Part shown: positions 51,433-61,227 of the stretch, piece by piece
Numbering within the stretch: position 1 is the stretch's first letter
How the letters are laid out: each line of letters begins with the position of its first letter
Assembly: GCA_027449125.1 (NCBI GenBank)
Contig: DAIDME010000014.1
Location: 62,001-126,000 of the forward strand
Length of the DNA: 64,000 bases
DNA from: Solirubrobacterales bacterium
GTDB lineage: Bacteria > Actinomycetota > Thermoleophilia > Solirubrobacterales > Solirubrobacteraceae
Direction of reading: 5' to 3'
The notes under the pieces: model-generated
Told to the model about the DNA's origin: nothing
The model's database searches: none
What the model saw: the letters and a program-made list of their open reading frames with translations, nothing else
Translations under genes and position numbers: made by a program

Positions 51433-53966
51433 AGGGCCCTTGCTGCTTGTAAGCGGTTCAGGAATCGCTGGCCGTCCTCGTTGATCTCGATGTACGTGCG
51501 GTAGGCGACGGAGCGTTCGAGCGCGGTGGGGCTCGCCTCGACCACCTCCAGCGCCGGCAGCTCCCGGTCGAGGCTGACGAGCCCGAGCTCCGTGAGGACT
51601 CTCAGCAGGCGCCCGGCCATGCCGGCCGTGCGCGCGTGCCTGCCGTCACCGCGGAGCAGGTGCTCGAACTCCCCGCCAGTGACCCTATGCCGGTCGCGCA
51701 GCGCCCGGTATAGGGCCACGAGCGGCGTACGCAGGTCGTACTCCAGCTCGTGCATCTGCCTACTGAAGCGTAGCTCAGCCTCGCCCCAGGCCAGATGCGT
51801 GTAGCCCGCGCCCGTGCGCGTCGCCTCGTACTGGCGATCTGATGTGGGCGGGTCGATGACAACCACGTGCTCAAAATCGGCAGCAAGCCACGGCTCCTTG
51901 ACGAGGCTAGCGTGACTCACCAGCGCAAAGCCGCCGCGACGGCCGGCGAATCCCTGTAGCCGGCGCGAGACCTCGGCGCAGACGACGAGCAGCGGGCGCT
52001 CCGCGCCCGAGACCGCTTGCAGGTCTGCGATCGTCGCGAGCACAGGCCTGCCACGACGGTCGAGCGCCTCACGGCGGATGGCTGCGGCCGGCTCAGCCGT
52101 CTCGCGCACAGCGCCGTCAGGGCCACCGGCAGCCGCCGCGCTCGCCTCTGGCTCCAGCGCGCGATCGAGCTCACGGAGCGCCGCGGCCAGGTAGTCCGGA
52201 GGCTCGCCGAGCACCGTCACCGGCTGGGGCTCGCAGGCCAGCGCCTGGTCGAGAATCAGGCGCGGCTCGACCACCCCCCGCCAGGCGTTTCGCTCCAGCC
52301 TGACGCTCGCGTCGACAAAGCCGCCGTCGGCACCTGCGACCAGCTCGCTACAGCCGAAGGCGACCGCGCTCGCCCGAGCCGTGCCCGAGATCACGTCAAA
52401 GCGCAGATGCTGCCCGTGCTCGCCCATCCTCCGCACGCCGTCAAGGCGGGCCGCCGGCAGGTAGAGGTGGACACCGGGGTTGCCGTTGCCGAAGGGCCCG
52501 AGACGGGCGAGCTCCTCGGCCAGATCGAGCGTCATCTCTGCGGCGCTCGCGACCGCATCCACCCGCTCCACCGTCTCTAGCAGCGCCGGTGTGAGCAGTT
52601 CCCGCGCGTGGCGCTCGAACGCCTCCGCGAAGGCTTCGATCTGCGCTGGAGCGATGCTGAGCCCGGCCGCGGCGCGGTGGCCGCCGTAGCTGATCAGATG
52701 CTCGCCGGCAGCCTCGAGCGCGGCCAGCAGGTCAAACCCCGGGATGCTGCGCCCGGAGCCGTGCGCCGGTGCCAGCGGGTCGTCGCGGTCGAGCGTGAGC
52801 ATGATCGTCGGCCGGTGGTAGCGCTCGACCACCTTCGAGGCCACGATGCCGATCACACCCGCATGCCAACCTGGCGCCGCGAGTACGTAGGTCGCCCGCT
52901 CACCCAGCTCGGCGGCCATCCTCTCAGCCTCCCAGGCGATGCGCTCCTCTGTCCCGCGGCGCCGTGAGTTGACGGCGTCCAGCTCGGCGGCGATCGCGCC
53001 GGCGCGCTGCTGGTCACCGGTGAGCAGCAGCTCCAGGGCCCCGTCGGCACGACCCATGCGCCCCGCGGCGTTGATCCGCGGGGCCAGCCGGAAGCCGAGG
53101 CACGAGGCATCGAGCGCGCTGGGGTCGGTGTGCGAGACCTGCATGAGCGCGCGCAGGCCTGGCCTCGCCGTGGCCGCGAGCTGCTCCAGGCCCTCGCGGA
53201 CCAAGCGGCGGTTCTCGCCCACCAGCGGCACGAGATCCGCGACCGTCGCCAGCGCCACCAGCTCGGTGTCCGCTGATGCCGTCGGGGCGCCCAGCGCCTC
53301 GGCGAGCTTGTGGGCGACCGCGCTCCCGCACAGCTCCGCGAACGGGTAGCCGCAGACGCGCGGGTGCACGATCGGACAGCCTGGCAGCTCGCCGTCGCGA
53401 CGGGGCGTGTGGTGGTCGCTGATCAGTACCTCAAGCCCGCTGGCGTGCGCCAGCGCGGCCTCCTCCACGGCGGTGATGCCGCAGTCGACCGTGATCAGCA
53501 GGCCCGTGCCGCAGCCCGCCAGACGCGCCACCGTGGCGGCGCTCAGTCCGTAGCCGTCCTCGTGCCGGCTCGGCAGATACCAGCCGACGTCAGCGCCCAA
53601 CGCTCTGAGCGCACGCACCATGACGGCGGTGGCACAGACGCCATCAACGTCGTAATCCCCGTGCACGACGATTCGCGAGCCGGCGCGCAGATGCTTGCGC
53701 ACCAGGCTCACGGCCCGATCGATGCCCTGGAAGCGGCTCGGGTCGTGGCGCTCGTCACCCGCCAGGAAGGCGCGCGCGGCCACGCTGTCGGCAAACCCCC
53801 GCCGGACGAGAATCTGGGCCAGCAGCTGGCTGACGCCGAGCTCGCGCTCGAGCCGGAGAGCATCCTCGATCGCGTAGCCGGGGAGCTCGATACGGCGCGA
53901 CTCGCGCTGGCGACCAACCTGGGCGGCCGCCGTGGCGTCCGGATCGAGGATGGCTGCACCGCTCAT
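51429..53966 (-). CDS. recJ: Single-stranded-DNA exonuclease RecJ
   Basis: 845 residues from the ATG at 53966. DHH-family 5'-3' exonuclease with VVHGDYDVDGVCATAVM, LLITVDCGI, VLISDHHTPR and APRINAAGRMG, then the DHHA1 part with SYGGHRAAAGLSI and the OB-like domain. The last 230 residues form an additional domain common in actinobacterial RecJ. A -10-like TACGCT ends 6 nt before the ATG, a leaderless arrangement. Longer upstream frames are shadows of secDF. Confidence 0.94.
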   Translation of the reverse strand: MSGAAILDPDATAAAQVGRQRESRRIELPGYAIEDALRLERELGVSQLLAQILVRRGFADSVAARAFLAGDERHDPSRFQGIDRAVSLVRKHLRAGSRIVVHGDYDVDGVCATAVMVRALRALGADVGWYLPSRHEDGYGLSAATVARLAGCGTGLLITVDCGITAVEEAALAHASGLEVLISDHHTPRRDGELPGCPIVHPRVCGYPFAELCGSAVAHKLAEALGAPTASADTELVALATVADLVPLVGENRRLVREGLEQLAATARPGLRALMQVSHTDPSALDASCLGFRLAPRINAAGRMGRADGALELLLTGDQQRAGAIAAELDAVNSRRRGTEERIAWEAERMAAELGERATYVLAAPGWHAGVIGIVASKVVERYHRPTIMLTLDRDDPLAPAHGSGRSIPGFDLLAALEAAGEHLISYGGHRAAAGLSIAPAQIEAFAEAFERHARELLTPALLETVERVDAVASAAEMTLDLAEELARLGPFGNGNPGVHLYLPAARLDGVRRMGEHGQHLRFDVISGTARASAVAFGCSELVAGADGGFVDASVRLERNAWRGVVEPRLILDQALACEPQPVTVLGEPPDYLAAALRELDRALEPEASAAAAGGPDGAVRETAEPAAAIRREALDRRGRPVLATIADLQAVSGAERPLLVVCAEVSRRLQGFAGRRGGFALVSHASLVKEPWLAADFEHVVVIDPPTSDRQYEATRTGAGYTHLAWGEAELRFSRQMHELEYDLRTPLVALYRALRDRHRVTGGEFEHLLRGDGRHARTAGMAGRLLRVLTELGLVSLDRELPALEVVEASPTALERSVAYRTYIEINEDGQRFLNRLQAARAL

Positions 53967-54031
53967 CAGAGCAGCGTAGGGTGATCCCCCGACGGAATCC
54001 ACCCCGACCTCGCGGAGGCGAGCCCCTTCAG

Positions 54032-54316
54032 CTACAGGGCCGGCTCGGCGACTGCCGCGATCCGCTCGCGCCTGCTGCCCTCCGCGTAGATCAGCGCGAT
54101 GCCGATCAGCGCGCCCGGCGCTCCCTCGATCGCGGTGAGCAGATGCGTGGCGTGCGTGCCCGGAACCGAGAAGCCGTGGATGATCAGCCCGACCAGCACG
54201 GCGCCGGTGATCGCGCCGAGGAACGCGCCCACGATCCCGCCCCAGTAGCGATCCGGCAGCCAGATCGTGAAGTGCCAGATGGCAAGCCCCATCATCGCCC
54301 AGGCGAGCAGCCCCAT
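54032..54316 (-). CDS. Small membrane protein, GlsB/YeaQ-like
   Basis: 94 residues with three hydrophobic segments (about 2-20, 26-47, 68-80) and the glycine-rich GGIVGAFLGAITGAVLVGLI typical of transglycosylase-associated/YeaQ membrane proteins. Its ATG overlaps the secDF stop (ATGA). Function not established; perhaps stress- or envelope-related. Confidence 0.7.
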   Translation of the reverse strand: MGLLAWAMMGLAIWHFTIWLPDRYWGGIVGAFLGAITGAVLVGLIIHGFSVPGTHATHLLTAIEGAPGALIGIALIYAEGSRRERIAAVAEPAL

Positions 54317-57300
54317 CAGCGCCTCCTCCCGTGCCGCCGGTTACGCTGCCGGGAGCGCGCGGGCGTCCCGGGATCCGGGCGCTTGGCCACGACGCCGTCG
54401 TTCTCCGCCACATCTGGCGCCGGCTCCGGGGCTCGCTCAGGTGGCTCCTGACCATCGGTGGCCGGCACCGCGGCCTGCTGGCCGTCGGCCGGCGGCAGCT
54501 CCGGCGTCGGGCCGACTCCTGGCAGCGGCGCGACGGCGCCGAGCGGTGCCGGCGGAGCCAGGGTCGTGCCGGCCGGACGCGCCGAGCGAGCTGCCCGTGG
54601 CGGGTCCTCCTCGACAGTGTGCGCCGTCCGCTCGGCCAGGCGCGAGGGCCGGCTGCGCTGCTGCTGGTCTTCATCGAGACCGAGGTCGCGCTTCATCTGC
54701 TCGAACTCGGCCGCCGACACCGAGTCGTCACTGGGCGCCGTGAGGCGGGCCGTCGAGCGCACGCGGCGCGGCGTCGGGTCGACGTCACCGCCGTCAGCAT
54801 AGGCGGGTACGTAACCGAACTCGGCGATGATGCGCTGGCGCCGCGCCTTGTAGGTGTGCTCACGCTCCTTCCAGTGGGTCAGCACCGGCGAGGCGATGAA
54901 GATCGACGAGTAGGCACCCGAGGCGACACCGACAAGCAGCGCGAAGGCGAAGTCCCGCAGCGTCGATCCACCGAAGATGAGCAGCGCGATCACGGGCAGC
55001 AGCGTGCACGAGGTCGTCATCAGCGACCGCGTCAGCACCTCTGACATCGAGCGGTTCACCACCTGCGAGAAGGCCGCGCGCGGCATCCGCGGGATGTTCT
55101 CGCGCACGCGGTCAAAGACGATGATCGTGTCGTAGAGCGAGTAGCCGAGGATCGTCAGCAGCGCCGCCACCGTGTCGGCCGTCACCGTCCTGCCGACCAG
55201 CGCGTAGACGCCGGCCGTGATCAGCAGGTCGTGCATCAGGGCGATCAGCACAGGCACTGTGAACTTCCACTCGAATCGCAGCGCCACATAGAAGGAGATC
55301 ACGACCAGCGAGACGATGATCGCGACCAGCGCGCTGTGCGCGATCGTCGCGCCGAAGGTGGGGCCGACGGAGGTCGCGTTGAAGCCGGCGAGGCCGCCGC
55401 GAATCCCGTAGCGGGACGCGAGCAGCGAGCGCAGATGCTCGTAGTGGCTCTGGGAGAGGTACCTGGTGGCGATCTGGAAGCCGTGGTTGCCGAGCGTCTT
55501 GCTGTGGCTGACCGCCTGCACGGTGACGTCGCCGCCGCCGACGCTCCTGACCAGGGACTTGATCTTGGCGACGCTCACGGCACGATCGAGACCCACCGAC
55601 ACCTGCGTGCCGCCTGTGAAGTCGATCCCGAGCTTGAGCCCGCGCCCGCCGACCGCAAGCGCGCCGATCAGCAGGATCATCCCCGACATCGAGAAGAAGT
55701 AGCGGCTGGCGCCCATGAAGTCGAAGCGCCAGTGGCGCTTCTCCCCGCCTGCGCCGAGCGCTGACGGGCTCTGGATGGTGCGCGAGTCGCCCATCGTCGT
55801 GAGGATCGCCTGGGTCGCGAGCACGGCCGTGAACAGCGACACGAACGTGCCGATGCCGAGCGTGAAGGCGAAGCCCTTGACGTTCGAGGTGGCCAGCACG
55901 AACAGGATGAACGCGGTCATCACGGTCACGACGTTCGCGTCGATGATCGCCGTGATGCCCTTGCGGTAGCCGGTCAGGATGCCCTGGCGGATCGAGCGCC
56001 CGCCACGGATCTCCTCCTTGACGCGCTCGAAGATGACGATGTTGGCGTCCGCGGCGACACCGATCGTGAGGATCAGGCCGGCGATCCCCGCGAGCGTCAT
56101 CGTCACCGGGATCACCTTTATCAGCGCGTAGAAGTAGAGGCCGTAGGCGACCAGGCCACTGACGGCGATCACCCCGAGCACGCGGTAGTAGCCGATCAGC
56201 AGCAGCACGACGATCGCCAGGCCGACAGCGCCCGCGATCAGGCCCTGGTGAAGCGCCTGCGTGCCGAGCGTCGCCGAGACCTGCTCCTCTGAGATCTGCT
56301 TCAGCTTCACCGGCAGGGCGCCGAGGCGCAGCTGTGTGGCCAGCTGATTCGCGGTGGTCGTGGTGAAGCCACCGTAGATCTCACTGCCGCCGGACGCCGG
56401 GATCCCCTCCGGGAACTGCTTGTAGTCGATCGAGGGGACGCTGACCAGCTGATTGTCGAGCGCGATCGCGAAGTGCTGGTTTAGCGTCTGCCCGGGCGGG
56501 CTCTCCAGAGAGGCACGCTGCGCGATCTTGCCGGTCACGTTCTGGAAGGCGTTGGCGCCGCCGCTCTTGAAGCCGAAGGTGACGTCCGGGGAGCCGGTCT
56601 GCGTGGTGCTCGCCAGCGGATTGCTGATCTGGTTTCCGGTGAGCGCCACACGGTCGCGGATCACGTAGTAACCGGCATTGGGGGAGCCGTACTTGGGCCA
56701 GTGCGAGTAGCTGGCCGGAACCGCCTGAAGCACCTGAGTGCCCTGCTTGACCTCGAGCACCTGCGCGCCCCCGATCTCAGCCGCGGTGAGGCCGGATTCG
56801 AGCGTCTTGCGCGCGGTCTGGGTCGAGGTGCCGGCCGGCACGCTCACCGGTCCCGCGATCAGGCAGTGCACGCCCTTCTGCACCTTCGTGCCCTGCGCCG
56901 CCGCGGCCGCCCTACAGGCGGCGCTGCCGGGCGCGCCGAACAGGAAGTACTGGTTGCCCGCGCCTGACGTCTGCTTTGCATCCGCGTAGAACGGCTGCTT
57001 GGCGGCGAGCTTCACCGCCTCGTAGAAGCCCAGCGCGCCAGCGATGCTGCTGTCGCTGCCGGGAGCGATGTTCGCGCCGTTGCCCTGACTCAGGGCGATT
57101 GAGGTGGCGTTGCCGCTGAGGATGCCGTTGGCCGCCGCCTGGCCGCTCGGGGTGAGGACATCCCCCTCCCAGTCGTAGAAGTACAGCTGCGAGGTCTTCC
57201 CGACCAGCGCCTCGGCCTGGGCGACGTTGGTCACGTCCGGCAGCTGGACGTTGATCAGGTTCTTGCCCTCGGTCGAGATCTGCGGCTGGCTCACGCCCAG

Positions 57301-57519
57301 CTGGTTGACGCGGTTGTTGAGCACATCCACGGCGCGCGTCATGGCCGCCTGGTTGATGACCGGGGTCTCCGCTGTGGGGGTGGCCTGGTAGGTCAGCTGC
57401 ACGCCGCCCTTCAGGTCCAGGCCGAGCCGCGTCGGGCGCGTCGCGATGAACACGACGGAGGCGGCGATCAGCCCGGCCACGAGCAGCAGGACGAATCCGT
57501 GACGTTGGCGGTCAGTCAT
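54316..57519 (-). CDS. secDF: SecDF fusion, protein translocase auxiliary subunit
   Basis: 1067 residues combining SecD and SecF, proton-driven parts of the Sec machinery. SecD: TM1, LDLKGGVQLTYQ, a large periplasmic P1 region with an insertion (about 100-330), and the TM block with GVAADANIVIFERVKEEIRG. SecF: from about 605, GIDFTGGTQVSVGL and GYSLYDTIIVFDRVREN. The last ~135 residues are a hydrophilic Pro/Ala-rich cytoplasmic tail ending in RSRQRNRRHGRRR. Many Actinobacteria keep secD and secF separate, so the fusion is notable. Confidence 0.95.
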   Translation of the reverse strand: MTDRQRHGFVLLLVAGLIAASVVFIATRPTRLGLDLKGGVQLTYQATPTAETPVINQAAMTRAVDVLNNRVNQLGVSQPQISTEGKNLINVQLPDVTNVAQAEALVGKTSQLYFYDWEGDVLTPSGQAAANGILSGNATSIALSQGNGANIAPGSDSSIAGALGFYEAVKLAAKQPFYADAKQTSGAGNQYFLFGAPGSAACRAAAAAQGTKVQKGVHCLIAGPVSVPAGTSTQTARKTLESGLTAAEIGGAQVLEVKQGTQVLQAVPASYSHWPKYGSPNAGYYVIRDRVALTGNQISNPLASTTQTGSPDVTFGFKSGGANAFQNVTGKIAQRASLESPPGQTLNQHFAIALDNQLVSVPSIDYKQFPEGIPASGGSEIYGGFTTTTANQLATQLRLGALPVKLKQISEEQVSATLGTQALHQGLIAGAVGLAIVVLLLIGYYRVLGVIAVSGLVAYGLYFYALIKVIPVTMTLAGIAGLILTIGVAADANIVIFERVKEEIRGGRSIRQGILTGYRKGITAIIDANVVTVMTAFILFVLATSNVKGFAFTLGIGTFVSLFTAVLATQAILTTMGDSRTIQSPSALGAGGEKRHWRFDFMGASRYFFSMSGMILLIGALAVGGRGLKLGIDFTGGTQVSVGLDRAVSVAKIKSLVRSVGGGDVTVQAVSHSKTLGNHGFQIATRYLSQSHYEHLRSLLASRYGIRGGLAGFNATSVGPTFGATIAHSALVAIIVSLVVISFYVALRFEWKFTVPVLIALMHDLLITAGVYALVGRTVTADTVAALLTILGYSLYDTIIVFDRVRENIPRMPRAAFSQVVNRSMSEVLTRSLMTTSCTLLPVIALLIFGGSTLRDFAFALLVGVASGAYSSIFIASPVLTHWKEREHTYKARRQRIIAEFGYVPAYADGGDVDPTPRRVRSTARLTAPSDDSVSAAEFEQMKRDLGLDEDQQQRSRPSRLAERTAHTVEEDPPRAARSARPAGTTLAPPAPLGAVAPLPGVGPTPELPPADGQQAAVPATDGQEPPERAPEPAPDVAENDGVVAKRPDPGTPARSRQRNRRHGRRR

Positions 57520-57574
57520 CGCTTGACACCTGATGCTAGAAGAGGATCGCGGCCGGCGCTGTTAGGGCTCTGCG

Positions 57575-58036
57575 TCAATGCCCGTTTGAGGGCGTCAGCA
57601 CGACGAGCAGGCCGCCCTCCTCGTCGTCGTAAGCCGGAAAGATGTCGGCAACCGCGTGGGCCCGCTCGGCCCCCGCATTCACGGTCAGCGCCTTGCCGCT
57701 GACGCGAACCTCCCACTCGAGCGCGGTGGCGATGTGGTCGGTGCCGTCGCTGAAGCTGATCGCGAGCGCCTCTGCGATCGGCTGGCCGATGACGACCTCC
57801 GTGCGCAGGCCCGTGAGCTCGAAGGAGCCGCGCCCGCAGTCCACGATCCGGCCCTCGGCGTCACAGGCGAAGAACGCCGCCGCGGGTGCCGGGTAGTAGT
57901 CATCCAGCAGCTCGAACAGGTAGGCGAAGCCGCACTTCTCGCAGCCGCGATCCTCCTGCCGGAAGCCGTTCTTGCGGTCGGTCCCCATCGAGCGGTTGCC
58001 GCAGTGGGGGCAGATGAAGTAGTGCTCGTGCGCCAT
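57575..58036 (-). CDS. Zinc-ribbon / PAS-like protein
   Basis: 153 residues from the ATG at 58036 (MAHEHYFICPHCG). An N-terminal zinc ribbon (CPHCGNRS and CEKCGF) is followed by a PAS-like domain (AAFFACDAEGRIVDCGRGSFELTG, VVIGQPIAEAL). It may sense or scaffold rather than catalyse, as no output domain is present. A TATCCT box lies 9 nt upstream, so the mRNA may be nearly leaderless. It lies between ruvB and secDF, all codirectional. Confidence 0.75.
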   Translation of the reverse strand: MAHEHYFICPHCGNRSMGTDRKNGFRQEDRGCEKCGFAYLFELLDDYYPAPAAAFFACDAEGRIVDCGRGSFELTGLRTEVVIGQPIAEALAISFSDGTDHIATALEWEVRVSGKALTVNAGAERAHAVADIFPAYDDEEGGLLVVLTPSNGH

Positions 58037-58093
58037 CTCGCGCCCAGGATAGTCAGTCACGCGAAGTGGCAGAGCGGACCCGCACAGAGTGGC

Positions 58094-59101
58094 TCACAGC
58101 AGGCCCAGCTGAGCGCCCGGCGACTCCAGGCCGAGATGGGCGTAAGCCCGCGCTGTGGCGGCGCGCCCGCGCGCTGTGCGTTCGATCAGGCCGAGCTGGA
58201 TGAGGTAGGGCTCGTACACGTCCTCGAGCGTGTCCTGCTCCTCGCCGATCGCGGCCGCCAGCGTCGAGAGCCCCACCGGCCCGCCCGAGAACTTCTCGCA
58301 GATCGTTCGCAGGATCTCACGGTCCAGCCGGTCCAGGCCGACCGCGTCCACCTCGAGCAGGTCCAGGGCCTCTGCGGCCGCCTGCGCCGTCACCACACCG
58401 CTGCCGCGCACCTGTGCGTAATCGCGGACGCGCCGCAGCAGCCGGTTGGCGACGCGCGGCGTGCCGCGGGAGCGCGAAGCCACGGCGAGCGCTCCCCCGG
58501 ATTCGATCTCGACGCCGAGCAGGCGAGCGGAGCGCCGCACGATCTGCGCGAGCTCCGCCGGCTGGTAGTGGTCGAGGCGGTGCTGGATGCCGAAGCGGTC
58601 GCGCAGCGGCGTGCTGAGCAGTCCGGTGCGGGTCGTCGCCCCGATCAGCGTGAATGGCGGCAGGTCGATCGTCACGACCCGGGCGCCCGCCCCCTGGCCG
58701 ACGGTGATCGGCAGGCAGCGGTCCTCCATCGCCGGGTAGAAGGTCTCCTCGAGCGCGCGCGGCAGACGGTGGATCTCATCGACGAAGAAGACCGAGCGCG
58801 GCTCCAGCGCCGTCAGGAAGGCGGCCACATCGCCCTTGCGCTCGAGCGCTGGGCCGGCGGTCTGCACGAACGGCACCTCCAGCTCCGCCGCGACGATCTG
58901 CGCGAGCGAGGTCTTGCCGAGGCCCGGCGGGCCGGCGAGCAGGACGTGGTCCAGGGCCTCCCGGCGGCTGCCGGCCGCAGCGATCGCAACGGACAGCTGG
59001 TCCTTGAGCGTCTCCTGTCCGATGAAGTCCTCGAGCCGGCGTGGACGCAGCGAGCGCTCCAGGTCGTCCTCGGGCAGCTGCTCGGCGCTCAGGATGGTCA
59101 T
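58094..59101 (-). CDS. ruvB: Holliday junction branch migration helicase RuvB
   Basis: An AAA+ motor of 335 residues. [13 protein letters not shown], Walker [13 protein letters not shown], Walker [11 protein letters not shown], sensor 1 [19 protein letters not shown] and the C-terminal winged helix are all present. The ATG overlaps the ruvA stop (ATGA). Works with RuvA and RuvC in resolution of recombination intermediates. Confidence 0.97.
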   Translation of the reverse strand: MTILSAEQLPEDDLERSLRPRRLEDFIGQETLKDQLSVAIAAAGSRREALDHVLLAGPPGLGKTSLAQIVAAELEVPFVQTAGPALERKGDVAAFLTALEPRSVFFVDEIHRLPRALEETFYPAMEDRCLPITVGQGAGARVVTIDLPPFTLIGATTRTGLLSTPLRDRFGIQHRLDHYQPAELAQIVRRSARLLGVEIESGGALAVASRSRGTPRVANRLLRRVRDYAQVRGSGVVTAQAAAEALDLLEVDAVGLDRLDREILRTICEKFSGGPVGLSTLAAAIGEEQDTLEDVYEPYLIQLGLIERTARGRAATARAYAHLGLESPGAQLGLL

Positions 59102-59676
59102 CGCCGCGCCGCCCTGAGCGCCTGGGCGATCAGATCCTCAGGTGTCTCCGCAGCGATGCCCGCGAGCAGCGACTCCGCCTCCTGAGGGGTGTACCCGAGC
59201 CCGATCAGCCCATCCCTGGCAATCGCCTGCGGCTCCCCGGGCGCCGCGATCCCCGGCGCCTGCGCCGGCACCGTGGCGGCCACCTTCTCACGCAGCTCGA
59301 CGATGATCCGCTCCGCGGTGCGCTTGCCGACGCCCTTGACCGCCTGGAAACGGGCGCTGTCGCCCGACGCTATGGCCCCCAGCAGCGCCCGCGGCGGTCC
59401 GCCTGACAGCACCTCCAGGGCCAGCTTCGGACCGACGGACTGCACCCCGAGCAACATCAGGAACAGGTCCCGCTCCTCCTCGGTTGCGAAGCCGTAGAGC
59501 ACGAGCGCGTCCTCCCGCGCGATCAGGTGCGTGTGGATCGTCACCTGGTGCCCGACCGCCGGTACCTGCCGGAGGGTCTCCGCCGAGACCGCGAGCCGGT
59601 AGCCCACGCCGCCGCAATCGATGACCACGTGGTCAGATCGCCGCACGACCACGCTGCCGCTGACGAGTGCGATCAC
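59098..59676 (-). CDS. ruvA: Holliday junction DNA helicase subunit RuvA
   Basis: 192 residues. N-terminal OB domain ([20 protein letters not shown]), helix-hairpin-helix domain ([30 protein letters not shown]) and RuvB-interacting UBA-like C-terminus ([18 protein letters not shown]). Overlaps ruvB by 4 bp and lies 16 bp downstream of ruvC. Confidence 0.96.
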   Translation of the reverse strand: MIALVSGSVVVRRSDHVVIDCGGVGYRLAVSAETLRQVPAVGHQVTIHTHLIAREDALVLYGFATEEERDLFLMLLGVQSVGPKLALEVLSGGPPRALLGAIASGDSARFQAVKGVGKRTAERIIVELREKVAATVPAQAPGIAAPGEPQAIARDGLIGLGYTPQEAESLLAGIAAETPEDLIAQALRAARR

Positions 59677-59692
59677 GCCGTCCCCCGTGAGA

Positions 59693-60193
59693 TCACGAGC
59701 CCACCCGGGCTATCGCGGCGGCCAGCGGGGCGCGGTTGATGGCGCAGAGCGCCACCGCCAGCGCATCGGCGGCATGGTCTGGCCGCGGTGGGCCGCTCAT
59801 CCCGAGCAGCCGGGCGACCATGCGCGCCACCTGCTCCTTGCCGGCGCGCCCGCTACCGCACACCGCCGACTTCACCGCCTGCGGCGTGTGCACGCGCACC
59901 GGCACGCCATGCTGACCAGCCGCCAGCATCACCACCCCGCGCGCCTGCCCGACGGCCATCGCGCTCACCACGTTGGCGCCGAAGTACAGCTCTTCAACGG
60001 CCACCTCATCGACCTCGTGGGCGATCATCAGCTGGCCGACGTCGGCGTGTATCTCGGCGAGCCTCGCCTCCGGGGTCGCCGTGGCGGCGGTCTCGATCAC
60101 GCCAAAGGCGAGCGCGTGCAAGCGCGATCCCCTGGCGCTCACCACGCCGTAGCCTGTGTTGGCGATACCGGGATCGATGCCCAAGACGATCAT
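59693..60193 (-). CDS. ruvC: Holliday junction endonuclease RuvC
   Basis: Resolves Holliday junctions. The protein has 166 residues with the RNase H-like acidic residues in IVLGIDPGIANTGYGV (Asp7), VEELYFG and the C-terminal HAADALAVALCA. The usual neighbour yebC is not directly upstream here: yebC lies 1.8 kb away beyond the DUF559 and FKBP genes, which appear inserted between them. Confidence 0.95.
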   Translation of the reverse strand: MIVLGIDPGIANTGYGVVSARGSRLHALAFGVIETAATATPEARLAEIHADVGQLMIAHEVDEVAVEELYFGANVVSAMAVGQARGVVMLAAGQHGVPVRVHTPQAVKSAVCGSGRAGKEQVARMVARLLGMSGPPRPDHAADALAVALCAINRAPLAAAIARVGS

Positions 60194-60283
60194 GTGTTCG
60201 CCTATTCAACGCGCTCGGTCGGACGCCTTCCGCTGCGCGGCGTTTCGTTTTTGGCGCAACGAGCGGAAAGTGCCGCCCTGGTA

Positions 60284-60318
60284 GGGGGGTCGATTCGAGC
60301 CGCTCGATGCCTCCATTG
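60284..60318 (+). promoter_or_regulatory. Shared bipartite motif, copy C
   Basis: GGGGGGTCGA (60284-60293), 15 nt, GCCTCCATTG (60309-60318), overlapping the likely ATG at 60307. A 14-mer GAAAGTGCCGCCCT just upstream (60266-60279) recurs in copy A at 2442-2455 but in a different position relative to the motif. Confidence 0.8.
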
Positions 60319-61227
60319 GATATGCAACCAGCGGCAGAACCCGAGCGGCTCGAACGCCTGCGTGTGCGCGCGACCGCACAGCACGGGCTCGTGACCCGCG
60401 CGCAGATGCTCGCGCTCGGGATCCCTGAGCGGACGCTCGCCGACTGGTGCAGGCGAGGTCTCCTGACCCGGGTCCGCCGGCTCCCGGGCGTCTACGCACT
60501 CGGACCGCACGCGCAGACGCCGGAGCGGACACTCTGGGCGGCTGTGCTCTACGCCGGCCCGGGCGCGATGCTCAGCCACCTGACCGCTGCGTGGTGGTAC
60601 GGCCTGGTGGACTCTCCGCCCCAGGGCCTGGTGCAGGTGAGCACACCTCGACAGGTCAGCTCCCGGCCTGGGATCGAGGTGCACCCAAGGCGCCAGCTGG
60701 AACGGGCCCTGTACCGCCGGCTGCCCGTGAGCGGCGAGGCGCAGACAGTGCTCGACCTCGCGGCCACCGCCCCCGCGCTGCTGGTGCGCAAGGCCCTTGC
60801 CAAGCTCGACTACCGCCGGCGGCTGGATGTTGGGGCGCTGGCCGGGCTGTGTGGGCCAGGCGTTCCAGGCAGCGCCGCATTGCGTCAGGCGCTCGCCGAG
60901 CACGAGCCGCGGCTGGCACGCACAAACGGGCGCCTTGAGGAGGACTTCCTGATCTGGTGCGAGCATCACGAGCTGCCGTTGCCGCGGCTCAACGTACGCG
61001 TGCACGGCATCCTCGTGGACGCCTACTGGCCAACCCCCGGCCTGGTCATCGAACTGGACGGCCACGCCAACCACTCGAGTCCGGCCCAGCTTCGCCGCGA
61101 CCGCCGCAACGACCTGTTGCTGCGCGAGCATGGCCTCACCGTGCTGCGCTACGACTGGGCGCTTGTCCACGGCGAGCGGCACCGCCTGTACCGCGAGCTG
61201 GCTGGGCTGCTCGGGCGGTCTTTGTGA
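60307..61227 (+). CDS. AbiEi-like HTH / DUF559 (Vsr-like nuclease fold) protein
   Basis: 306 residues from the ATG at 60307 (MPPLDM) or 301 from the ATG at 60322. N-terminal AbiEi-type HTH (HGLVTRAQMLALGIPERTLA, GVYALGP), a middle LDLAATAPALLVRKAL linker, and the C-terminal DUF559 domain (NVRVHGILVDAYWP, LVIELDGHANHSSP). Same architecture as 1393-2301. The stop codon lies inside the left arm of a perfect 20-bp palindrome. It interrupts the usual yebC-ruvC neighbourhood, suggesting insertion as a unit. Confidence 0.8.
   Translation: MPPLDMQPAAEPERLERLRVRATAQHGLVTRAQMLALGIPERTLADWCRRGLLTRVRRLPGVYALGPHAQTPERTLWAAVLYAGPGAMLSHLTAAWWYGLVDSPPQGLVQVSTPRQVSSRPGIEVHPRRQLERALYRRLPVSGEAQTVLDLAATAPALLVRKALAKLDYRRRLDVGALAGLCGPGVPGSAALRQALAEHEPRLARTNGRLEEDFLIWCEHHELPLPRLNVRVHGILVDAYWPTPGLVIELDGHANHSSPAQLRRDRRNDLLLREHGLTVLRYDWALVHGERHRLYRELAGLLGRSL

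Noticed and set aside
53967..54674. N-terminal extension giving a 1081-residue RecJ
   Set aside because: The extra 236 codons lie antisense-like in another frame of the secDF tail and small membrane protein genes; family homology begins at the ATG at 53966.
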